Assembly (NCBI GenBank): GCA_964608945.1
Contig: CAZSQB010000010.1
Span: 1 to 25,945, forward strand
Origin: CAYWEP01 sp964608945
GTDB taxonomy: Bacteria > Patescibacteriota > Microgenomatia > Levybacterales > UBA12049
Length of the DNA stretch: 25,945 nucleotides
Direction of reading: 5' to 3'
Both the position numbers and the translations under genes were made by a program. Positions 21,691-25,945 of the stretch are shown here, in pieces (positions within the stretch are counted from its first letter, which is position 1; each line of letters starts with the position of its first letter). The notes beneath the pieces were generated by a model. That model had not been told where the DNA came from. It made no database searches and saw only the letters and a program-made list of their open reading frames with translations.

Positions 21691-23869
21691 CTATCTTCTT
21701 CGTATACCTCTCCCTCGAACTCCGGATCACTTTCTCGCGGCTTTGCGTGGCGCTTTGGGGCAATGGAAGTGTGTAGCACAGGAACGGTGGCTGCGTAATA
21801 CCATCAATTGCCAGCTTTATTATCGCTTGATAGTTGCCAAGTGCCAGTAAATCTTCTTCCTTGAAACGCTCGCCAAACTCTTTTGCCATATACGGACTAT
21901 CCCCTGCCCCTATAATAAAAGACAGCATGGTTCCTGCATTGCCAAATATCGCGGCTCTGACGTCTTCTGGAATCTGCATAATATACTGGTTGGCAAGAAT
22001 GAGGTTAAGGCGATATTTTCGCGCTTCAGATAGGATCTTTATAAAACTCGTCGTTGCGAAATTCTGGAACTCATCAACATAGAGATAAAAATCGCGCCTG
22101 TTTTCTTCTTTTTGATGTACCCTACCCATCGCAGCAAGCTGCAGCTTCGTAATCGTCATTGCACCAAGAAGCGCTGCGTTATCTTCCCCAAGCTTCCCTT
22201 GTGAGAGATTAAGGAGCAAGATTTTCCCTTCATCCATGATTTTTTGTAAATTCACGCTTGATTTTGGCTGCTTTATGATATTGCGGATCAAAGCGCTTGA
22301 TGTAAACTGGCCGACTTTATTCAGAATCGGCGATATTGTCTCGCTTTTGAGTCTGGGGTGCATTTTGGCAAACTCATTGTTCCAGAAACTCTGCATCACC
22401 GGATCTTTAAGCTCGTGAAGTACCTTTGCCCGAAAGTCATCATTAATAAGCATTTCAGTAACCATAAGCAGTGTCGCGTCTTTCAGGTCTATCACTGAGA
22501 GAAGACAATTGCGAAGCACGTACTCAAGCCGTGGTCCCCATGAATGCCCATACAGCTTGTTGAAAATTGAAACAATTCCTGACACAACAAGCTCTTTTTG
22601 CGCAGGATTACTTACCTCTAAAGGATTGAGAGCAAACGCGTATTCAGGATCTGAAGGATCTAGATACACAACGTCATTTACCCTAAATGAAGGTACGTAA
22701 TTTAGCAGGATTTCAGAGAGATCGCCATGCGGATCAATCACGGCAAATCCTCTTTTATTTCGCATGTCGTTTATGGCCATATTGGCAATAAAAGTCGATT
22801 TTCCCGTGCCTGTCTTTCCTATCAGATACACGTGCTTTCGTCTGTCTTTCATTTTTATGCCAAAAACCGTCATCTTATTTTTAAATTCTGTCTTTGCCAT
22901 AAAGTTAATATCTTCTTTCTCCTCTTCAGAGAGGTTTTCGGCAATTGGCAGTGTCTCCGGTGGCTCTGACAAAATAGTCTTATACCATGAGATGTTATGG
23001 ATCTTCGCAAGCTTGAGCGTTGGGAAATGGAAAAGTGTTGCTACCTCCTCGACATTTAAGACCTGATTCATAGGCATAAAACGTCGCGAGCGCTTGAGCA
23101 TTGATATGATAAGACGCTTTCTCTGCCAAAGGATCAGACGACGAAACGTCAACGCGTTCCCCGTCGGATTGTTAAAAGATGAAAAGCTATTGGCAATCTC
23201 AGACATCAAGTGCAAAGACCGCTCCTTCGTATGACTGTTTACTGCAAGTCGTATGGCAGTCTTAAAGCCATTCATCGCGATTTTTTGCTTTATCACTGTC
23301 GCATAAGGATTTGTCTGTACTGCACCCGTCGAGTCAGTCTGCTTATCCCGTGCTGCCCGCTCACCAGCTCGTTGCCAGCTATTATTAACCGGAAGGAGGA
23401 GAATCTGCAGAGCGGCTTTGTCTTCTATCTGGGCTTTGGACAAAACTCCGAGAAGCGATGACATCGGATCAACTTCTTTAAAGTCAGTGTATGTCCGAAT
23501 CGGGTAAAGCGGGTTATACAACAGCTTCAACTGCCCAAGCGCGAGGCTGCTTTCTCTTTCTAATACATCTGGGAGATAGTCTTTTGTCTTTGTGATAAGT
23601 GTTTTTGGGTATTGGGAGATAATTTGACTCTCGATAAATGCCTGATACTGGTGAGGTATGGAGACATAAAAATGGATCGTTTGCTGCAACAGGCTTATCT
23701 CCAAACTCACTGGCACGCCAAAGCGTATATAGTAGAGTAAAAATGATTTTTTGAGGTTTGTAAGGCTTGCTAAGAATTGTACCATTGCCTCAGGTGTTTC
23801 CTCTGCGGTGCGGGATGTCTTGACCTCAAGTAAAACGCGATTTGTTGGCTGATTGCGCTTCTCTGCCAT
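21686..23869 (-). CDS. type IV secretion/VirD4-VirB4-like ATPase
   Basis: 727 residues. The N-terminal half (about 1-330) is a conserved accessory region known to me from CPR proteins annotated as type IV secretion or conjugative-transfer ATPases. The C-terminal half is a RecA-like motor: Walker A I-G-K-T-G-T-G-K-S-T (about 349-358), VIDPHGDLSE with the expected acidic residue, Walker B FYLYVDEFQNF (about 594-604), and ILANQYIMQIPEDVRAAIFGN near the end, the conserved segment following Walker B in TraD/VirB4 relatives. No membrane helices are obvious, so it is probably cytoplasmic and hexameric, powering DNA or protein export, competence or pilus-like machinery. No other component of such a machine is in the window. 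The ATG is predicted to coincide with the transcript start. Confidence 0.85.
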   Translation of the reverse strand: MAEKRNQPTNRVLLEVKTSRTAEETPEAMVQFLASLTNLKKSFLLYYIRFGVPVSLEISLLQQTIHFYVSIPHQYQAFIESQIISQYPKTLITKTKDYLPDVLERESSLALGQLKLLYNPLYPIRTYTDFKEVDPMSSLLGVLSKAQIEDKAALQILLLPVNNSWQRAGERAARDKQTDSTGAVQTNPYATVIKQKIAMNGFKTAIRLAVNSHTKERSLHLMSEIANSFSSFNNPTGNALTFRRLILWQRKRLIISMLKRSRRFMPMNQVLNVEEVATLFHFPTLKLAKIHNISWYKTILSEPPETLPIAENLSEEEKEDINFMAKTEFKNKMTVFGIKMKDRRKHVYLIGKTGTGKSTFIANMAINDMRNKRGFAVIDPHGDLSEILLNYVPSFRVNDVVYLDPSDPEYAFALNPLEVSNPAQKELVVSGIVSIFNKLYGHSWGPRLEYVLRNCLLSVIDLKDATLLMVTEMLINDDFRAKVLHELKDPVMQSFWNNEFAKMHPRLKSETISPILNKVGQFTSSALIRNIIKQPKSSVNLQKIMDEGKILLLNLSQGKLGEDNAALLGAMTITKLQLAAMGRVHQKEENRRDFYLYVDEFQNFATTSFIKILSEARKYRLNLILANQYIMQIPEDVRAAIFGNAGTMLSFIIGAGDSPYMAKEFGERFKEEDLLALGNYQAIIKLAIDGITQPPFLCYTLPLPQSATQSREKVIRSSRERYTKKIG

Positions 23870-23875
23870 GGATTA

Positions 23876-23904
23876 ATCATAATCGAAAGCGTACACTTTC
23901 GCAA
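23876..23904 (-). promoter_or_regulatory. leaderless promoter with internal palindrome (ATPase gene)
   Basis: On the minus strand TTGCGA (23904-23899), 17-nt spacer, TATGAT (23881-23876); the ATG (23869) is 6 nt beyond the -10, placing the transcript start at the start codon. CGAAAG-CGTACA-CTTTCG (23884-23901) is an inverted repeat filling the spacer and overlapping the -35, well placed for a repressor. Confidence 0.55.
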
Positions 23905-24336
23905 TTCATCTCTTACCAAAACTACCATCATTACACATCTTGACACACCCTATAATCTCTGCTACAGTTTGAGAAATTATTGTCAGGACAAGGGTAAACG
24001 GCTCTCATCTGACAATAATGCCCATCCTAAGTAATATAACTACAGGTGCCGGGTGCTGCGTACGATACTAGCAAGAGCCAAACGTGTATCAGGGACTATC
24101 GGGCAGGTGTTCCTATAACACATCAGGCTATGCTAGCTACCGTGCGCAAGACTTGGCACTTGAAGAATTTGATGCTCGAATCTGGAAGTTTGAAGCTGGA
24201 ATTTGAAATTGGAAGGTAGAGTATTTCGATCTTCCAGCGTCTAGCCTCAAAAAATTGACATTGTCTATCATGTATGGTACATTTCTATCTCTAATACCAC
24301 TAATCTGCTCCCATTCTGCCGAGAAAAACACAATAC
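23905..24336. other. 432-bp intergenic region with hairpins and an AT-rich repeat
   Basis: No ORF is supported. A perfect 11-bp hairpin, ATTATTGTCAG (23976-23986) with CTGACAATAAT (24009-24019), is followed by a GC-richer stretch (about 24040-24165) with short complementary words (TGCT/AGCA, GTGT/ACAC). TATAAT at 23951-23956 has no -35. AT-rich repeat words (GTTTGAAGCTGGAATTTGAA type) occupy 24160-24215, and the glycosyltransferase promoter lies at 24255. A structured RNA here is possible but unproven. Confidence 0.4.
24255..24283 (+). promoter_or_regulatory. sigma70-type promoter with extended -10 (glycosyltransferase gene)
   Basis: TTGACA (24255-24260), 17-nt spacer, TACATT (24278-24283) preceded by TG at 24275-24276. 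The start codon at 24337 gives a leader of about 47 nt. Confidence 0.6.
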
Positions 24337-25119
24337 ATGAAATACACCAATACAGCCGTTTCTATTCTCTTACCAATCTATAATGAGGAATCATTACTTC
24401 CATCATGCCTGGAAAGCTTGCTCAAACAAACTTTCAAAGACCTTGAAATAATCGCAATTGATGATGCCTCAAGGGACAAATCGTATGCAATCTTGAGGCA
24501 GTTTGCCAGAAAGGACAAGAGGCTTAAAGCGTACCGTAATAAGAAGCGGTATGGACCTGCAATCTGCTTAAATCGCGCTATGAAACGTGCGAAAGCACGC
24601 TTTATTGCTTTTATGAACCCACACGATATTGTGTCGCTCCACCGAATCAAGCGACAGGTCAACTTTCTCCTCACACAATCTAAGATCGTCGCCGTTGGCA
24701 CACAGTGTACATTTATTGATAGCAAAGGCAATAAGCGCGAAAAAACAGCCTTCCCAACGAACCATGAGAAGATCTACCCTATGCTTCTGCATAACAGCAC
24801 AATGCGCTACGAAACAGCTGTTATTGACCGATTTATGCTGCCAAAGGATATTTTCTCTTTTGCCACAAATACCTACCCATTCATTTACAGCGAGGTATTT
24901 ATGAAGCTCTTACAATATGGCCAGGTTGCCAACCTGAATCAACATCTCTACTTTGTTCGCGAAAGCTTAGGAAAGACATTTAAAGCGCTGACAAAAAGCG
25001 ATAAGGTACTTTCCTTCTCAAAGCTCTTTTTCAATGCGTTTGCCGAGTATGATTACCGCCCATCCATGCGGCTGTTCCTTAAACCCCTCATCCAGCCAAT
25101 AAAAACCATCTTTGAGTAA
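24337..25119 (+). CDS. family 2 glycosyltransferase (GT-A fold)
   Basis: 260 residues. The GT2 opening VSILLPIYNEESLLPSCLES, the nucleotide-binding D42-D43 in IIAIDDASRDKS, and the A-I-C-L-N-R-A helix (76-81) are clear. The usual D-x-D position reads FMNPHD (N94-D97), so the first acidic residue of the motif is replaced and only the last is retained, which may affect metal binding. No membrane helix is evident, and the C-terminus is basic and amphipathic, so it likely acts on the cytoplasmic face of the membrane. Members add a sugar from a nucleotide-sugar donor during surface glycan synthesis; donor and acceptor are unknown. It is monocistronic with its own promoter and no SD. Confidence 0.85.
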   Translation: MKYTNTAVSILLPIYNEESLLPSCLESLLKQTFKDLEIIAIDDASRDKSYAILRQFARKDKRLKAYRNKKRYGPAICLNRAMKRAKARFIAFMNPHDIVSLHRIKRQVNFLLTQSKIVAVGTQCTFIDSKGNKREKTAFPTNHEKIYPMLLHNSTMRYETAVIDRFMLPKDIFSFATNTYPFIYSEVFMKLLQYGQVANLNQHLYFVRESLGKTFKALTKSDKVLSFSKLFFNAFAEYDYRPSMRLFLKPLIQPIKTIFE

Positions 25120-25274
25120 GCCATTGTTTTCTTCCGCACTTTGTCAAGAGGCAATTTTATTTTCCCAAAGTTATCCACATTTTTCTTGCAATAAAATTTA
25201 TATTGATATGACAAGATAAAAACGCGTAGAATTACTCTAGGTTATATAGTTTTAGGTGAGTAATTTGCTATAGG

Positions 25275-25303
25275 TTGACACTCTTGACAAGCTGTGGTAG
25301 AAT
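25275..25303 (+). promoter_or_regulatory. strong extended -10 promoter, near-leaderless
   Basis: TTGACA (25275-25280), 17-nt spacer, TAGAAT (25298-25303) with TG at 25295-25296. A second TTGACA lies in the spacer (25284-25289) at an unproductive distance. The ATG at 25317 follows the -10 by 13 nt, leaving a predicted leader of about 7 nt. Confidence 0.65.
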
Positions 25304-25316
25304 TTATTTACAGTAT

Positions 25317-25466
25317 ATGAAAAAGTTTCTTGCCCTATTTACAGATGACAAAAAAATCCGCAAGCATGCTCTTTCTGACAAAGAAGCACTCATCATTCGT
25401 CAGGGCCGCGAACAATTCAAGAAGTTAGTCGATAGAGGTTTGACTATCCCAGTAGTACTTTTATAG
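25317..25466 (+). CDS. 49-residue basic soluble protein, unknown function
   Basis: 49 residues, Lys/Arg-rich, mainly helical (DKEALIIRQGREQFKKLVDR), beginning MKKFLALFTDDKKIRKHALS and ending in a hydrophobic TIPVVLL. No domain is recognised; I have an impression of similar short proteins in CPR genomes but cannot name a family. It has the strongest protein-gene promoter in the window, an almost absent leader, and no SD, so it is probably highly transcribed. Short repeats follow its stop. Confidence 0.6.
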   Translation: MKKFLALFTDDKKIRKHALSDKEALIIRQGREQFKKLVDRGLTIPVVLL

Positions 25467-25475
25467 AATCCTAAT

Positions 25476-25577
25476 TTATCCGAATGAGATTAGTCCGAAT
25501 TAATCCGAATATTACTGGTCGGGCAGACTGAAGAGTTAGGATAAATTTGGATTATTTTAATTTGGATCAATTCGGAT
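25476..25577. repeat. ATCCGAAT-type repeat cluster in inverted arrangement
   Basis: TCCGAAT occurs at 25479, 25494 and 25504 on the plus strand; degenerate ATCCAAAT/ATCCGAAT words occur on the minus strand at about 25525-25577. The two halves form an imperfect inverted repeat. Such words are familiar from CPR intergenic DNA. Confidence 0.5.
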
Positions 25578-25579
25578 AC

Positions 25580-25690
25580 AAAAAAAGAGCATCGCTTTCG
25601 TTACGCTGATAATAATTTCCGGTACGATAAGCAATGCTCTTAGGGTAAACGGCAATTAGTTCTTCAGGCAGGAATAAAACTAAGTGCCGA
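25580..25690 (-). ncRNA. possible minus-strand small RNA with intrinsic terminator
   Basis: On the minus strand TTGACA (25726-25721), 18 nt, CATAAA (25702-25697) could start a transcript near 25690. It would end in a long interrupted hairpin whose base is AAGAGCAT/ATGCTCTT (25634-25641 with 25585-25592) followed by a U-run (25586-25580). No ORF with an SD lies between. The terminator is convincing; the promoter's -10 is mediocre. Alternatively the terminator serves a minus-strand gene beyond the right edge. Confidence 0.35.
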
Positions 25691-25945
25691 ATATCATTTA
25701 TGACAAAAAACCTTAGTATTTGTCAAGAAAAGTGCGTGAGGCTAGAATGTGAAAATAATATTGTTACATCAATATTTTTCACGGAGATTTTTTCTTACAT
25801 TCAAGCTCCTAATTTCTGACGATGCCCCGCAAAAATTTTTGCTCGTGCGGTTGGACGAGGTAGGAGTGTAGGGCAGGCACTCTTACCTCTTTCAACTCCA
25901 AGAAGAGAATTTTGCGCTTCTATTAAGTTACTTAAGTTACCTAAG
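25691..25945. other. non-coding right end with strong hairpins
   Basis: No ORF. GTTG-GAC-GAGGTAGGAGTG (25850-25868) pairs with CACTCTTACCTC-TTT-CAAC to 25896: 12 bp continuous with one G-U, a 3x3 internal loop and 4 more bp. GCAAAAATTTTTGC is a perfect 14-nt palindrome (25829-25842). AATATTG/CAATATT lies near 25757-25776. The last 23 nt repeat the AAGTTACTTAAG words of 10156-10194. Confidence 0.4.

Overview
The window looks like a chromosomal segment of a Candidate Phyla Radiation (Patescibacteria) bacterium, most likely a Microgenomates-type lineage. This rests on family recognition from memory: a giant surface protein with recombinase-type N-terminal domains, an O-antigen-ligase/TPR membrane protein, an SPKTG-tailed secreted protein, an S23 four-helix-bundle gene, a two-part type-IV-secretion-like ATPase, and AT-rich intergenic repeats of the AATTTCAAATTT and ATCCGAAT types. 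No rRNA or marker gene fixes the taxon. Most genes are AT-leaning, lack a Shine-Dalgarno (SD) sequence, and sit very close behind promoters of the form TTGACA, 17 bp, TANNNT, so several are predicted to be leaderless or nearly so.

Layout. 1-435 is non-coding. 436-2207 (+) is a pair of a secreted surface protein and a membrane-anchored Ig-like partner. 2208-2955 is an AT-rich, palindrome-rich gap. 2956-7803 (+) is a 1615-residue protein fusing two recombinase SAM-like domains, a membrane segment and a very long fibre-like exterior; two palindromic DNA elements are inserted in frame in it. 7958-10132 (+) is an O-antigen-ligase-like protein with TPRs. On the minus strand, 10266-17434 holds a zinc-ribbon protein, two tandem Cys-type sulfatases, two tRNA-Ala genes (GGC and CGC) with a LAGLIDADG-like ORF squeezed between them, a LysM/M23 peptidase, and rho. 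17714-18508 (+) is a secreted DUF11-like protein with a sorting-signal-like tail.

18572-21185 is the unusual part. A strong promoter is followed by a terminator/pseudoknot-like leader. Then comes a markedly GC-richer island of about 2.2 kb encoding tiny one-helix membrane proteins (52, 53, 63 and 36 residues) and a 224-residue, six-cysteine exported protein. Here, unlike in the rest of the window, the genes have strong SDs, nearly every one of them lies in or beside a small hairpin, the gaps between genes are packed with hairpins, and the unit ends in a long composite terminator. I recognise no known family in it. It is my best candidate for an undescribed system: a structured, SD-driven small-membrane-protein operon apparently of foreign origin.

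21198-25945 continues in host style: the S23 gene within inverted AT-rich repeats, the ATPase (leaderless, with a palindrome between its -35 and -10), a family 2 glycosyltransferase, a 49-residue protein, a possible minus-strand small RNA, and repeats to the window edge. Functionally, much of the window concerns the cell surface: fibre and adhesin-like proteins, glycan polymerisation or transfer, sulfate-ester removal, cell-wall hydrolysis and a secretion-type ATPase. Rho and the tRNAs are housekeeping genes.
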